Source of the DNA: Aquaspirillum sp. LM1
Lineage (GTDB): Bacteria > Pseudomonadota > Gammaproteobacteria > Burkholderiales > Aquaspirillaceae
Assembly: GCF_002002905.1 (NCBI RefSeq)
Contig: NZ_CP019509.1
Span: forward strand, 3,376,001 to 3,440,000
Reading direction: 5' to 3'
DNA: 64,000 bases
Part shown: positions 28,002 through 41,925 of the stretch, one piece after another
How the letters are laid out: every line of letters begins with the position of its first letter
Position numbering within the stretch: the stretch's first letter is position 1
Notes under the pieces: generated by a model
Databases searched by the model: none
Told to the model about the DNA's origin: nothing
Seen by the model: the letters and a program-made list of their open reading frames with translations, nothing else
Made by a program: the position numbers and the translations under genes

Positions 28002-29372
28002 TTAGCTACGCTTGACCGGACGCTGCCAGTGACTCAGGCTGATCTGCTTGGCGCGCGCCACGGTCAGTTGGCCGGATGGGGCGGCTTTGGTCAGCACCGA
28101 ACCGGCCCCCACCGTGGCACCCTCACCCACCGTCACCGGGGCCACCAGCATGGTGCCAGAGCCAATAAACGCACCGGCTTCGATGGTGGTGCGGAATTTG
28201 TTCACGCCATCGTAATTGCAGGTGATGGTGCCGGCACCCACGTTCACTTTGGCACCAATATCGGCATCGCCCACGTAACTGAGGTGGTTGACCTTGGCAC
28301 CGGCGGCCAGCACGCTGTTCTTGATTTCCACAAAATTGCCGATATGCACGGCCTCCCCCAGACGGGCACCGGGGCGCAGCCGGGCAAACGGGCCAATCCG
28401 CGCATCGGCGGCCACGTCGGCGCTTTCCAGATGGGAAAATGCTGCCACCTGGGTTCCGGCGGCCAGACTGACGTTTTTCAGCACGCAGTGAGGACCAATA
28501 ACCACGCCATCGCCCAGGCTGACCTGACCTTCAAATACGCAGTTGACGTCAATGCTGACATCCTGGCCACACTGTAGCTGGCCACGAATATCAATGCGGG
28601 CCGGGTCGGCCAGGGTGACACCGGCTTCGAGCAGGGCGCGGGCCTGGTTGGCCTGCAGAATGCGCTCCAGTTCGGCCAGTTGTACCTTGTTGTTCACCCC
28701 GGCAGCCTGCCAGGAGTCGGGGACTGCCACGCCATGTACCGCCACGCCATCACGCACCGCCAGGCCAATTACGTCTGTCAGATAGTATTCGCCCTGGGCA
28801 TTGCCGTTGTTCAGTTCGGCCAGCCAGCCGGCCAGCCGGGCATTAGGCAGCACCACGATGCCGGTGTTGATTTCCTGCAGGGCCTTTTCTGCCGGTGAAG
28901 CGTCTTTTTCTTCGACAATGCGCTGGATCTGGCCTTGGGCATTGCGCACGATGCGGCCATAGCCTGTGGGGTTAACCAGCGTATCGGTCAGCAGCGCCAC
29001 CTGGTCAGCCGGGGTATCGAGCAGACGGGCCAGAGTGTCGGCTTCGGTCAGCGGCACGTCGCCGTACAGCACCAGGGTGCGGCCATCGGCAGGCAGGTGC
29101 GGCAACGCCATTTTCACTGCGTGGCCGGTGCCCAGTTGCTCGGTTTGCAGGGCAAATGCCAGCGGACCGGGCTGGCTGGCAAAGGCGGCGCGAACCTGCT
29201 CGGCACCGTGGCCAATCACCACCACACACTGTGCCGGGGTGAGCGCCTGGGCCAGGTCGAGCACGCGGGCCAGCATGGGCCGGCCACCCAGCGGGTGCAG
29301 CACTTTGGGCAGGTTGGAATACATGCGTTTGCCGCGTCCCGCGGCGAGGATGACAACAGACACGGAATTCAT
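28002..29372 (-). CDS. glmU: Bifunctional N-acetylglucosamine-1-phosphate uridyltransferase / GlcN-1-P acetyltransferase
   Basis: Makes UDP-GlcNAc in two steps. 456 residues. The N-terminal pyrophosphorylase opens [22 protein letters not shown]. The C-terminal left-handed beta-helix acetyltransferase has hexapeptide repeats and the active-site segment [24 protein letters not shown]. The ATG at 29372 is chosen for the family N terminus; 29 further codons upstream overlap the atp terminator region. It works with glmS directly downstream. Confidence 0.97.
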   Translation of the reverse strand: MNSVSVVILAAGRGKRMYSNLPKVLHPLGGRPMLARVLDLAQALTPAQCVVVIGHGAEQVRAAFASQPGPLAFALQTEQLGTGHAVKMALPHLPADGRTLVLYGDVPLTEADTLARLLDTPADQVALLTDTLVNPTGYGRIVRNAQGQIQRIVEEKDASPAEKALQEINTGIVVLPNARLAGWLAELNNGNAQGEYYLTDVIGLAVRDGVAVHGVAVPDSWQAAGVNNKVQLAELERILQANQARALLEAGVTLADPARIDIRGQLQCGQDVSIDVNCVFEGQVSLGDGVVIGPHCVLKNVSLAAGTQVAAFSHLESADVAADARIGPFARLRPGARLGEAVHIGNFVEIKNSVLAAGAKVNHLSYVGDADIGAKVNVGAGTITCNYDGVNKFRTTIEAGAFIGSGTMLVAPVTVGEGATVGAGSVLTKAAPSGQLTVARAKQISLSHWQRPVKRS

Positions 29373-29461
29373 GAACGGCCTCAAATCAGGGCTGCCACGC
29401 CGTATTGGCCAACGCTGGCCTGCCGGGCGGCAAGGATAAACAATGCCCAAGCATAACAAAC

Positions 29462-29492
29462 AAAAAGGCCACCGTCTGTGAACGGTGGCCTT
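29462..29492 (-). terminator. Terminator of the atp operon
   Basis: On the minus strand, AAGGCCACCGT, a 6-nt loop, ACGGTGGCCTT then TTTG, 37 bp beyond the atpC stop. A second hairpin (GGCTGCC and GGGCAGC, 29501-29520) lies between it and atpC. Confidence 0.88.
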
Positions 29493-29528
29493 GAACCGGC
29501 AGGCTGCCCAAGTGGGCAGCAGCCTGTT

Positions 29529-29954
29529 TTAGTGTACCCGCTTGCGCAGGTATTCGAGCGCGTGCAGCTCGGCAATTGCCGCCTTGAGGGCTGCGCGAGC
29601 CTGCGCAGTCTCTTGGTCATCGGTGGCCTTGGACAGCGCCGCCTCGGCATCGCGTTTGGCAGTCTGCGCGCGTTGCTCGTCGAGCTCCTCGCCGCGAATC
29701 GCCGTATCGGCAAGCACGGTAATGAGATTGGGCTGCACTTCCATCATGCCACCCGACACCACCACCAGCACTTCTTTGGCCTGGCCCGGTACGCGGATGC
29801 GCAGCGAGCCGGGCTTGATACGGGTCAGTAGCGGCACGTGACGGGGATAAACGCCAATCTCGCCCATTTCGGCGGGAGCCACGAGAAACTCGGCTTCGCC
29901 GGAATAGATTTGCGCTTCGGCGCTGACCACGTCAACATGCATCGTACTAGCCAT
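29529..29954 (-). CDS. atpC: ATP synthase F1 epsilon subunit
   Basis: Central-stalk subunit that couples and inhibits the motor. 141 residues. The N-terminal beta-sandwich (MHVDVVSAEAQIYSGEAEFLVAPAEMGEIGVYP in the family's order) is followed by the C-terminal two-helix inhibitory domain (EEQRAQTAK-type region, here EELDEQRAQTAKRDAEAALSKA). It is last in atpIBEFHAGDC, 15 bp after atpD. Confidence 0.95.
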   Translation of the reverse strand: MASTMHVDVVSAEAQIYSGEAEFLVAPAEMGEIGVYPRHVPLLTRIKPGSLRIRVPGQAKEVLVVVSGGMMEVQPNLITVLADTAIRGEELDEQRAQTAKRDAEAALSKATDDQETAQARAALKAAIAELHALEYLRKRVH

Positions 29955-29969
29955 AACAAGCCCCTTCCA

Positions 29970-31355
<1,386 letters not shown>

Positions 31356-31382
31356 CTAAAAAATATATCGGTTGCCCGCGCC

Positions 31383-32249
31383 TTACACGGCAGCTGCGCC
31401 AGAGACGATTTCGGAAAGTTCCGTGGTAATCGCCGCTTGACGGGCCTTGTTGTAAGTGAGCTTGAGGCTCTCGATCAGGCTGGCAGCATTATCCGTTGCG
31501 GCCTTCATGGCCACCATCCGTGCGGCCTGTTCCGAAGCCATGTTTTCCGCCTGGCACTGGTAAATCACCGATTCCAGATAGCGGCGGGTCAGGAAGTCGA
31601 TCACCGACTTCACATCCGGTTCGTACAGGTATTCCCACGGGTGAGAATGCTCAACAGCCATATGCTCGGTCGAGAGCGGCAGCAGTTGCTCGAATGTCGG
31701 CTCCTGCTTCATGGTGTTCACGAAGCGGGTGTAGACAATGTACAGCTCGTCGATGCGGCCTTCCGTGTAGGCTTTAATCATCACGGAAACCGGACCAATT
31801 AGCTTGTCCATTTGCGGGGTGTCACCCAGCTGGGTGGCACTGGCCACGACATTCATCTTCAGGCGCTGCGAAGCAGCCAGGCCTTTCTGGCCCAGTGCAC
31901 ATACGTCAACCTCAATGCCCTTGTCCATCATCGCATCTGCCTTCAGGCAGAATTGACGCAACAGGTTGGCATTGAGGCCGCCGGCCAAACCCTTGTCGGA
32001 CGTGATCAAGATCACGCCGACACGCTTGACGCTGTCGCGCTTGGTCAGCAGCGCGTTTTCGGCGTCGGGATTGGTTTGGGCAAGGTGCGCCATCACCTGG
32101 CGCACCTTTTCGGCGTAAGGACGAGCAGCGCGCATGCGATCCTGCGTTTTCCGCATTTTCGACGTTGCAACCATCTGCATGGCGCGAGTGATCTTTTGCG
32201 TGTTTTGCACGCTCTTGATCTTGGTGCGAATCTCTTTGCCGACTGCCAT
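31383..32249 (-). CDS. atpG: ATP synthase F1 gamma subunit
   Basis: Rotor shaft of F1. 288 residues with the N-terminal coiled-coil helix (MAVGKEIRTKIKSVQNTQKITRAMQMVATSKMRKTQ region), the Rossmann-like middle (GVILITSDKGLAGGLNANLLR) and the C-terminal helix (LTYNKARQAAITTELSEIVSGAAAV). Length and order are normal. It lies 33 bp after atpA. Confidence 0.97.
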   Translation of the reverse strand: MAVGKEIRTKIKSVQNTQKITRAMQMVATSKMRKTQDRMRAARPYAEKVRQVMAHLAQTNPDAENALLTKRDSVKRVGVILITSDKGLAGGLNANLLRQFCLKADAMMDKGIEVDVCALGQKGLAASQRLKMNVVASATQLGDTPQMDKLIGPVSVMIKAYTEGRIDELYIVYTRFVNTMKQEPTFEQLLPLSTEHMAVEHSHPWEYLYEPDVKSVIDFLTRRYLESVIYQCQAENMASEQAARMVAMKAATDNAASLIESLKLTYNKARQAAITTELSEIVSGAAAV

Positions 32250-32282
32250 TCCCTGTTCCTTTCAGTCTGTTATCCGAAAGGA

Positions 32283-33827
32283 TCAGTTGAAATTGAAGCC
32301 GGATTTGAACGACTCGAGGGCCTTGGCCAGAATTTTCTCGTTGTCGCCAGACAAATCACCAGACGCTTCAATGGCAGCCAGCAGGTCAGCATGGTTGGCC
32401 TTCATATGCGACAGGAATGCCGCTTCGAATGCCAGGGCTTGCTTGACCGGAACGCTTTCGTAGTAACCCTTGGTCACGGCATACAGCGTCAGCGCCATCT
32501 CGGACACTTTCAGGGTCGAGAATTGCTTCTGCTTCATCAGCTCGGTCACCACTTCGCCGTGTTGCAGCTGTTTGCGGGTTGCTTCATCCAGATCGGAAGC
32601 AAACTGGGCAAACGAGGCAAGTTCGCGATACTGAGCCAGAGCCAGACGAATACCACCGCCCAGTTTCTTGATGACCTTGGTCTGCGCTGCACCACCCACG
32701 CGGGACACCGAGATACCGGCGTTAATGGCCGGACGGATACCCGAGTTGAACAGGTCAGTTTCCAGGAAGATCTGACCGTCGGTAATCGAAATCACGTTGG
32801 TCGGCACGAAAGCAGACACGTCACCGGCTTGGGTTTCGATGATCGGCAGAGCGGTCAGCGAACCGGTTTTGCCCTTCACTTCGCCGTTGGTGAACTTTTC
32901 GACGTAGTCGGCGTTCACGCGGGCAGCGCGTTCGAGCAGGCGGCTGTGCAGATAGAACACGTCGCCAGGATAGGCTTCACGGCCCGGCGGACGACGCAGC
33001 AGCAGGGAAATCTGACGGTAAGCCACGGCTTGTTTGGACAAGTCGTCGTATACAATCAGGGCATCCTGGCCACGGTCACGGAAGTATTCGCCCATGGTGC
33101 AACCGGAGTACGGTGCAATGTATTGCAGGGCAGCTGCTTCAGAAGCCGAGGCAGCCACAACGATGGTGTGACCCAGGGCGTCGTGTTCTTCCAGCTTGCG
33201 CACCACGTTGGCAATCGAAGAGGCTTTTTGGCCAATTGCCACGTAGATACAAATGACGCCGGAGCCTTTTTGGTTGACGATGGTGTCAAGGGCAACGGCG
33301 GTTTTACCGGTTTGGCGGTCACCGATGATCAGCTCACGCTGGCCACGGCCAACCGGAACCATCGAGTCGATGGCCTTCAGGCCGGTTTGCATCGGTTGGT
33401 CAACCGATTTACGGGCAATCACGCCCGGTGCGATCTTTTCGATCGGCGAAGTCAGTTTGGTGTTCAGCGGGCCTTTGCCGTCAATCGGCTGACCCAGGGA
33501 GTTCACCACGCGACCGATCAGTTCCGGGCCAACCGGGACTTCCAGAATACGGCCAGTGGTCTTGACTTCGTCGCCTTCACTGATGTGCTCGTATTCACCC
33601 AGCACCACAGCACCCACCGAGTCACGCTCGAGGTTCATGGCGAGACCGAAGGTGTTGCCCGGGAATTCGAGCATTTCGCCCTGCATCACATCGGCCAGGC
33701 CGTGGACGCGGACGATACCATCCGTCACCGAAACGACGGTACCGGTGGTACGCACTTCGGTGCTGGACGGCAGGTTCTGAATCTTCACGCGAATCAACTC
33801 GCTGATTTCAGAAGGGTTTAACTGCAT
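32283..33827 (-). CDS. atpA: ATP synthase F1 alpha subunit
   Basis: Non-catalytic nucleotide-binding subunit. 514 residues. It opens [19 protein letters not shown]; the P-loop is GDRQTGKTA at about residue 170; the DELSEED-equivalent catalytic-dwell region and the conserved arginine segment [13 protein letters not shown] (here [14 protein letters not shown]) are present. It lies 8 bp after atpH. Confidence 0.97.
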   Translation of the reverse strand: MQLNPSEISELIRVKIQNLPSSTEVRTTGTVVSVTDGIVRVHGLADVMQGEMLEFPGNTFGLAMNLERDSVGAVVLGEYEHISEGDEVKTTGRILEVPVGPELIGRVVNSLGQPIDGKGPLNTKLTSPIEKIAPGVIARKSVDQPMQTGLKAIDSMVPVGRGQRELIIGDRQTGKTAVALDTIVNQKGSGVICIYVAIGQKASSIANVVRKLEEHDALGHTIVVAASASEAAALQYIAPYSGCTMGEYFRDRGQDALIVYDDLSKQAVAYRQISLLLRRPPGREAYPGDVFYLHSRLLERAARVNADYVEKFTNGEVKGKTGSLTALPIIETQAGDVSAFVPTNVISITDGQIFLETDLFNSGIRPAINAGISVSRVGGAAQTKVIKKLGGGIRLALAQYRELASFAQFASDLDEATRKQLQHGEVVTELMKQKQFSTLKVSEMALTLYAVTKGYYESVPVKQALAFEAAFLSHMKANHADLLAAIEASGDLSGDNEKILAKALESFKSGFNFN

Positions 33828-33835
33828 GATCTCTC

Positions 33836-34372
33836 CTAACTTTTGAGGCTTACCGCCATTGCTTGCAGTTTGCCGCGCACCGAGGCGTCAATGACTTCGT
33901 CGCCCACCTTGATCCGCACCCCACCGATCAGGTTGGGGTCGACGCTCGTCGAAAGCCGGATGTCCTTGCCAAATTGCGCTTTAAGCGTTGTGGCAAGTTC
34001 AGCGGCCTGAGCATCGTTCAGCGGAAAGGCGGATTCGACCGTGGCTTCCACCACGCTCTCTTCACGCGATTTAAGGAGTTCAAACTGTCTGGCAATTTCC
34101 GGTAGCAACGTCAGACGGTGGTTTTCCAGCAGCACGGCAATGAAGTTTTTTACTTCGCTGTCGGCGCGGTCACCTAGCACATCGACGATCAGCTTTTCGG
34201 CCTCTTGAGCGGTACGCTTCGGATGGGTGACATACGTCACCGCATCCGAGTTTTCCATCATGGCAGCAAGGATGGTCAGCGCGTCGCCCCAGGGGAGCAG
34301 GCGCTTCTCATCTTTGGCCAACCGGAATACCGCTTCGGCGTAAGGCCTCGCTACGGTAATGATTTCTGCCAT
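33836..34372 (-). CDS. atpH: ATP synthase F1 delta subunit
   Basis: Peripheral-stalk subunit linking the b-dimer to the top of F1. 178 residues with the N-terminal six-helix domain ([16 protein letters not shown]) and the C-terminal conserved strip [24 protein letters not shown]. It is between atpF (7-bp gap) and atpA. Confidence 0.96.
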   Translation of the reverse strand: MAEIITVARPYAEAVFRLAKDEKRLLPWGDALTILAAMMENSDAVTYVTHPKRTAQEAEKLIVDVLGDRADSEVKNFIAVLLENHRLTLLPEIARQFELLKSREESVVEATVESAFPLNDAQAAELATTLKAQFGKDIRLSTSVDPNLIGGVRIKVGDEVIDASVRGKLQAMAVSLKS

Positions 34373-34379
34373 GAGTTAA

Positions 34380-34850
34380 TTACAACTCCGCTTTGATGGA
34401 GGCTAGCAGATCAGCGTGTTTGGCTGCATCGATTTCCTTGCGCAGGATCTTCTCTGCGCCGGCGACGGCAATGCTGGCCACTTGGCTGCGCAGAGCTTCT
34501 TTGGCGCGCAGCACTTCCTGATCAATCTCGGCCTTGGCGTCAGCAATAATGCGTTCGCCTTCGGTCCGGGCAGCCTGTTTCGCTTCATCGATGACCTGGT
34601 TGGCACGTTTCTCGGCGGTGAGGATGAGTTCGGTTGCCTGTTGCTTGGCAGCACGAATTTCAGCCTCGACACGCAGAGATGCCTGTTCCAGATCCTGTTT
34701 ACCGCGTTCCGCAGCGGCCAAGCCATCAGCAATGCGCTTGGCGCGCTCGTCCATCATGTTGGTCAGCGGAGGCCAAACAAATTTCATGGTGAACCACACC
34801 AGAACAGCGAAGGTAATCGCCTGTCCCAGCAGTGTCGCGTTAATATCCAC
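34380..34850 (-). CDS. atpF: ATP synthase F0 b subunit
   Basis: Peripheral stalk. 156 residues with one N-terminal membrane helix (LLGQAITFAVLVWFTMKFVWPPL) and a long charged right-handed coiled coil rich in Ala, Glu, Lys and Arg. Length equals the E. coli protein. It lies 46 bp after atpE. Confidence 0.96.
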   Translation of the reverse strand: MDINATLLGQAITFAVLVWFTMKFVWPPLTNMMDERAKRIADGLAAAERGKQDLEQASLRVEAEIRAAKQQATELILTAEKRANQVIDEAKQAARTEGERIIADAKAEIDQEVLRAKEALRSQVASIAVAGAEKILRKEIDAAKHADLLASIKAEL

Positions 34851-34896
34851 GCTTGTTTTCCCCCAGAGTGTTTACAACAACCGGACTTGCGGCAAA

Positions 34897-35199
<303 letters not shown>

Positions 35200-35253
35200 C
35201 TAAGGATTACAGAAGGATGGTTGAGAAAACTTATTTGCGAAAATCGCGTTGAA

Positions 35254-36444
<1,191 letters not shown>

Positions 36445-36455
<11 letters not shown>

Positions 36456-36474
36456 AGGGCATCGCGTCCGTCAA
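36445..36474 (-). promoter_or_regulatory. Near-consensus sigma-70 promoter of the atp operon
   Basis: On the minus strand TTGACG (36474-36469), an 18-bp spacer, TATAAT (36450-36445). It is the best promoter match I found in the window. Predicted transcription start is near 36438, inside the longest atpI frame. Confidence 0.7.
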
Positions 36475-36535
36475 TGAATAGCGCAGTCTTATACAAGACC
36501 GGCCATGTTTTAAACATCTGAAAGGCTTGAAAATT

Positions 36536-37378
36536 TCACGAACGACGGCTCAGCGCGGCAATCAGCGTGTCCAGCTGATCGAGTGAGGCGTACTCCACCA
36601 GCAACTTGCCGCTCCCATGCTTGCCAGGCCGGATCATCACCTTGGCCCCCACACGCTCAGAGACCTCCTCAGCCAGCCGCAATACGTCCGGATCGGCCCC
36701 GGCCTGAGGGCGAACCAGCGGGGGATGCAAGAGCTGCTGGGCACGCTGCTCGGCATCGCGCACCGACAGACCACGTTCAGCAATGTCCTGTGCCAGGCTG
36801 ACCTGCTGCATCACCGGCAGGGTGAGCAGCGCACGGGCATGACCCATGTCCAGCTTGCCATCGTTGACCAGCGCCTGCACCGGCTCAGCCAGATTGAGCA
36901 GACGCAACAGGTTACTGACGGCGCTGCGCGAGCGGCCCACCGCCGCCGCCACGGCTTCGTGGGTCATGCCAAATTCGTCAGCCAGCCGCTTCAGGCCCAG
37001 CGCTTCTTCCAGCGGATTGAGCCCTTCGCGCTGAATATTTTCAATCAGCGCCATCGCCAGCGCGGCTTCGTCCGGCACGGTGCGCACAATGGCCGCCACC
37101 TCGCTCAGGCCGGCCAGTTGGCAGGCGCGCCAGCGCCGTTCGCCGGCAATCAGCTCGTAGCGCTCGTAGCCCACCGGACGCACCACCAGTGGCTGGATCA
37201 CCCCCTGGGCGCGAATCGATTCCGCCAGGGACTCCAGCGATGCCGCATCCATGCGCGTGCGTGGCTGGTATTTGCCCGGCTGAATGGCCGTCACCGGCAA
37301 GGTCTGCAGCTGATCATCGCTGTGATTGACTGCCAGCAGGGCATCCAGCCCGCGACCGAGTCCTTTGGGTTTGACCAT
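36536..37378 (-). CDS. parB: Chromosome partitioning protein ParB
   Basis: CTP-dependent DNA clamp that loads at parS and spreads to organise the origin region. 280 residues. The N terminus (KPKGLGRGLDALLA) contains the ParA-interacting peptide. The CTPase motifs are in GERRWRACQLAGL and ENIQREGLNPLEEA, the parS-binding HTH is in GMTHEAVAAAVGRSRSAVSNLLRLL, and the dimer domain is C-terminal. It follows parA by 2 bp. I found no clear parS in the window. Confidence 0.96.
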   Translation of the reverse strand: MVKPKGLGRGLDALLAVNHSDDQLQTLPVTAIQPGKYQPRTRMDAASLESLAESIRAQGVIQPLVVRPVGYERYELIAGERRWRACQLAGLSEVAAIVRTVPDEAALAMALIENIQREGLNPLEEALGLKRLADEFGMTHEAVAAAVGRSRSAVSNLLRLLNLAEPVQALVNDGKLDMGHARALLTLPVMQQVSLAQDIAERGLSVRDAEQRAQQLLHPPLVRPQAGADPDVLRLAEEVSERVGAKVMIRPGKHGSGKLLVEYASLDQLDTLIAALSRRS

Positions 37379-37380
37379 AG

Positions 37381-38172
<792 letters not shown>

Positions 38173-38190
38173 GCCGGACTTCCTTATGGG

Positions 38191-38814
38191 TTATGCACGC
38201 GCCAGGGTCACCAGATGCCGTTCCGCATCCAGCCCTGGCACCTTGAGTTCCTGCACCGACACCACACGGATGTCCTCGGGCAGCTGGGCAATTTCTTCGT
38301 AAGGATACACGCCTTTCAGGGCGGCCCACACGCCACCTTCGGCCAGCAGTGGCCGGGTCAGCCGCACAAACTCGGCCAGTTCGGCAAATGCCCGCGAGGT
38401 GATCACGTCAAACGGCGCGCTGACCTGCAGCGCTTCGGCGCGCTCGCACTGCACGTCCACATTGTCCAACCCCAGCTCAATCACCGCCTGACGCAGGAAG
38501 GTGGTTTTCTTGTGGTTGGCGTCCAGCAGGGTCAGCTGCCAGTCCGGGCGGGCAATGGCAAACAGCATGCCGGGCATGCCGCCGCCGGAGCCCACGTCCA
38601 GCACCCGCCCACCCCGGACATGCGGCAAGGCGCTCAGGCTGTCGAGCACATGGTAGGCCACCATGCGCTCGGTTTCGCGCACGGCGGTCAGGTTATAGGT
38701 TTTGTTCCACTTGTCCAGCAGGGCCAGATACTGATTCAGCCGGGCCACCTGTTCAGCGGAAAAATCCAGGCCCAGCACTGCCAGGCCGTGTTCGAGTTCT
38801 TGTTCAAGCGTCAT
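38191..38814 (-). CDS. rsmG: 16S rRNA m7G527 methyltransferase
   Basis: SAM-dependent N7 methylation of G527 in 16S rRNA; its loss gives low-level streptomycin resistance. 207 residues with the SAM motif [20 protein letters not shown], and the family region [20 protein letters not shown] just before it. The start overlaps the mnmG coding end by 11 bp, so it is coupled to mnmG. Confidence 0.96.
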   Translation of the reverse strand: MTLEQELEHGLAVLGLDFSAEQVARLNQYLALLDKWNKTYNLTAVRETERMVAYHVLDSLSALPHVRGGRVLDVGSGGGMPGMLFAIARPDWQLTLLDANHKKTTFLRQAVIELGLDNVDVQCERAEALQVSAPFDVITSRAFAELAEFVRLTRPLLAEGGVWAALKGVYPYEEIAQLPEDIRVVSVQELKVPGLDAERHLVTLARA

Positions 38815-40705
38815 GGGAAGTCTTTCGGGCCTCAGCGTGGGCGCGTTTCAGATACACCAGCAGCAGCGACACCGCCGCCGGGGTCATGCCGGACAGGCGC
38901 GATGCCTGACCCAGGGTTTCCGGGCGATGCTGCGTCAGTTTTTGTTGCACTTCTTTAGATAAGCCAGGCACCTGCGCGTAGTCCATCGCGGCGGGCAGCA
39001 ATACGGTTTCGATCTGGTCGCGGCGGGCGTTTTCTTCAGCCTGACGGTCAATATAGCCTTGGTATTTGACCTGAATTTCCACCTGCTCGGCAACCTCCGC
39101 CGGCGCGGCTTCTGCGCCAAAACCAGGCAGGGTGGCCAGGCTGGCGTAATCCACCCCAGGGCGGCGCAGCAAATCCTGCAGGCTGTATTCGCGTTCGATA
39201 CCCTTGCCCAGCACCCGCTCGGCGTCGGCAGCGGCCAGCACGCGCGGATTCACCCAGGTGGTGCGCAAGCGCTCCAGCTCGGCTGCCACCGCGTCGCGCT
39301 TGCGACTGAACACCGCCCACTGCGCATCGCCCACCACCCCCAACTGGCGGCCCATATCCGTCAGGCGCAAGTCGGCGTTGTCCTCGCGCAATTGCAGGCG
39401 AAACTCGGCGCGGCTGGTGAACATCCGGTACGGCTCGGTCACCCCACGGGTAATCAGGTCATCCACCAGCACCCCCAGATAGGCCTGGTCACGGCCAGGG
39501 CACCAGCTGTCACGCTCCTGCACCAGCAGCCCGGCGTTGATCCCGGCCAGACAGCCTTGTGCCGCCGCTTCTTCGTAACCAGTGGTGCCGTTGATCTGGC
39601 CGGCAAAGAACAGCCCGGCAATATGCTTGCTTTCCAGGCTGGACTTCAGGGCGCGCGGGTCAAAGTAATCGTATTCGATGGCGTAGCCGGGGCGCAGGAT
39701 ATGCACATTTTCCAGCCCGCGCATGCTGCGCACTGCCGCCAGCTGGATATCGAACGGCAGACTGGTGGAAATGCCGTTCGGGTAGATTTCGTGGGTATCC
39801 AGCCCTTCCGGCTCGAGAAAAATCTGGTGACTGTCACGGTCGGCAAAACGGTTGATCTTGTCTTCGATCGACGGACAATAGCGCGGACCAACGCCTTCGA
39901 TTACCCCGGTAAACATCGGTGAGCGGTCAAAGCCGGAGCGGATGATGTCGTGGGTCTGGGTATTGGTGTGGGTGATCCAGCACGGCAGCTGACGCGGGTG
40001 CATCTCGCGCGAGCCGCGCACCGAAAACACCGGGCGCGGGTCATCGCCCGGCTGCACTTCCAGCTGGTCAAAGCGGATGGTACGTCCGTCCAGACGCGGC
40101 GGCGTGCCGGTTTTCAGCCGGCCCACCGGCAAGGCCAGCTCGCGCAGGCGCGCGCCCAGCGTCAGCGCCGCCGGGTCGCCGGCGCGACCGCCCACGTAGT
40201 GTTCCAGGCCAATATGAATTTTGCCGGACAAAAAGGTCCCGGCGGTCAGCACCACCGAACGGGCGCGAAAAGTGATGCCGGCCTGGGTGATCACCCCGGC
40301 CACCCGGTCGCCGTCCAGCAACAAGTCATCCACCGCCTGCTGAAACAGCAAGAGATTGTCCTGGTTTTCCAGCATATGGCGGATGGCCGCCTTGTAGCGC
40401 ACCCGGTCGGCCTGGGCGCGGGTGGCGCGCACCGCCGGGCCTTTCGAGCTGTTCAGCGTGCGAAACTGGATGCCGCCGATGTCGGTGGCCAGCGCCATGG
40501 CGCCGCCCAGCGCATCCACCTCGCGCACCAGATGCCCCTTGCCGATGCCGCCAATCGACGGATTGCACGACATCTGGCCCAGCGTTTCAATATTGTGGCT
40601 AAGCAGCAGGGTAGACCGGCCCATGCGGGCGGCTGCCAGTGCAGCTTCGGTGCCGGCGTGGCCGCCGCCAACAACAATCACGTCAAACTGAGTGGGGTAG
40701 ATCAT
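38804..40705 (-). CDS. mnmG: tRNA uridine-34 carboxymethylaminomethyl-modification enzyme MnmG
   Basis: FAD protein that works with MnmE to make cmnm5U34 in tRNA wobble positions. 633 residues. The FAD-binding motif is [21 protein letters not shown]. The two GidA signatures are in [17 protein letters not shown] and the CPSIEDKI region. The C-terminal MnmE-binding domain ends near RKTSHDA. The ATG at 40705 gives the normal N terminus ([13 protein letters not shown]); the frame runs 46 codons further upstream without similarity. Confidence 0.97.
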   Translation of the reverse strand: MIYPTQFDVIVVGGGHAGTEAALAAARMGRSTLLLSHNIETLGQMSCNPSIGGIGKGHLVREVDALGGAMALATDIGGIQFRTLNSSKGPAVRATRAQADRVRYKAAIRHMLENQDNLLLFQQAVDDLLLDGDRVAGVITQAGITFRARSVVLTAGTFLSGKIHIGLEHYVGGRAGDPAALTLGARLRELALPVGRLKTGTPPRLDGRTIRFDQLEVQPGDDPRPVFSVRGSREMHPRQLPCWITHTNTQTHDIIRSGFDRSPMFTGVIEGVGPRYCPSIEDKINRFADRDSHQIFLEPEGLDTHEIYPNGISTSLPFDIQLAAVRSMRGLENVHILRPGYAIEYDYFDPRALKSSLESKHIAGLFFAGQINGTTGYEEAAAQGCLAGINAGLLVQERDSWCPGRDQAYLGVLVDDLITRGVTEPYRMFTSRAEFRLQLREDNADLRLTDMGRQLGVVGDAQWAVFSRKRDAVAAELERLRTTWVNPRVLAAADAERVLGKGIEREYSLQDLLRRPGVDYASLATLPGFGAEAAPAEVAEQVEIQVKYQGYIDRQAEENARRDQIETVLLPAAMDYAQVPGLSKEVQQKLTQHRPETLGQASRLSGMTPAAVSLLLVYLKRAHAEARKTSHDA

Positions 40706-40909
40706 TGCGCCCTCACCGGCAGAAAAATATTCACAAACAGGGGGCAATATTGTATGCGAAAACCGTTCTCGATGTAAGTTGTTGATTTCCCAACAGCCAG
40801 CCATTTTCCTGCCTGGGCTTCCCCGGCGACACGATTCCTTCATGTCGATGTCAAACCGCTGTCATCGCCCGATTGCACACTGAGCGTCAACCATGATCGG
40901 GAGAAAAAC

Positions 40910-41662
40910 ATGCTGCAAGAACGACTTGCCCGTGCCCCGCGCGCGGCGCGCCTCACCGTGCGCCTGGCACAAAGCGCCGACGAAGTGCGCCAGGCGCAAA
41001 AGCTGCGCTACCGCATTTTTGGCGAAGAAATGGGTGCCCGGCTGGCTTCGGCGGAAATGGGCATTGACTGCGACGACTACGACGAACTGTGCGATCACCT
41101 GATCGTGCTCAACCAGGCCAGCGGCGAAGTGATCGGCACCTACCGCATGCTCAGCCCGGACAACGCCCGCCGTGCGCCGCAACTGTATTCCGAACATGAG
41201 TTTGACCTGTCGCGGCTGACGCATGTGCGCGACCGCCTGGTAGAAGTGGGCCGCTCCTGTGTTCACCCCGATTACCGCACGGGCGGCACCATTGCCCTGC
41301 TCTGGTCGGGCCTGGCCCAGTATGTGCGCGAACAGAATGCCGAATACCTGGCCGGCTGCGCCAGCGTCAGCCTGAACGACGGTGGCCATCAGGCCGCCAG
41401 CCTGTATCGCAAGCTGGAGGCCACCCACCTGGCCCCGACCGACTGGCGGGTGTTTCCGCACCTACCGCTGCCACTGGCCGAGCTGAGCGATACCGTCGAT
41501 GTGGCGATTCCGGCGCTGATCAAGGGCTATTTGCGCGCCGGTTCGTTTGTTTGCGGCGAACCGGCCTGGGACCCTGATTTTAACTGCGCTGATTTTTTCA
41601 TGCTGCTGCCGATGGGACGGGTGACCGACCGGTATAACAAGCATTTTGTGGCCGAGCATTAA
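40910..41662 (+). CDS. OlsB-like acyl-ACP:amino acid N-acyltransferase (GNAT)
   Basis: 250 residues of the ornithine-acyl-ACP acyltransferase (OlsB)/autoinducer-synthase-like GNAT fold: VRLAQSADEVRQAQKLRYRIFGEEMG at the N terminus, then GEVIGTYRMLSPD, VEVGRSCVHPDYRTGG and LWSGLAQYVREQNAEYLAGCASVS. OlsB makes lyso-ornithine lipid from ornithine and 3-hydroxyacyl-ACP. No olsA-type acyltransferase is adjacent, so another amino acid or a precursor role is possible. It is divergent from mnmG and monocistronic. Confidence 0.85.
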   Translation: MLQERLARAPRAARLTVRLAQSADEVRQAQKLRYRIFGEEMGARLASAEMGIDCDDYDELCDHLIVLNQASGEVIGTYRMLSPDNARRAPQLYSEHEFDLSRLTHVRDRLVEVGRSCVHPDYRTGGTIALLWSGLAQYVREQNAEYLAGCASVSLNDGGHQAASLYRKLEATHLAPTDWRVFPHLPLPLAELSDTVDVAIPALIKGYLRAGSFVCGEPAWDPDFNCADFFMLLPMGRVTDRYNKHFVAEH

Positions 41663-41665
41663 CTC

Positions 41666-41683
41666 CCCCGGCCAAGCCGGGAG
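41666..41683 (+). terminator. Hairpin after the OlsB-like gene
   Basis: CCCCCGGC-CAA-GCCGGGAG immediately after the stop codon; there is no T-run, so it is a weak or rho-assisted terminator. The remaining bases to 41925 hold no gene I can support. Confidence 0.45.
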
Positions 41684-41925
41684 CCTTCATGCATGTTGCG
41701 CGCCGCTCAACGCGGCTGAACGGGGACGCTCACGCGGCCCCGCTTTCTTGGTGCCACGGCACCGCATCGCTTACCTCAGCTTCCGCTGCGCCAGCTGTCG
41801 AAACACGCCTCCCAAGTGCCTGCGCCGGCTTGCGTACCACGCTTTTCTTCGGCACGCCGGCATGAGCCCCACAGGGCACGCCCACTGGCTGCGGCTCAGG
41901 TTCATTTGAGGGCGCTGGTGAAGTT

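Noticed and set aside
41690..41925. Possible small gene from ATG 41690
   Set aside because: A 57-codon frame with no ribosome site, no hydrophobic pattern and no similarity I recognise.
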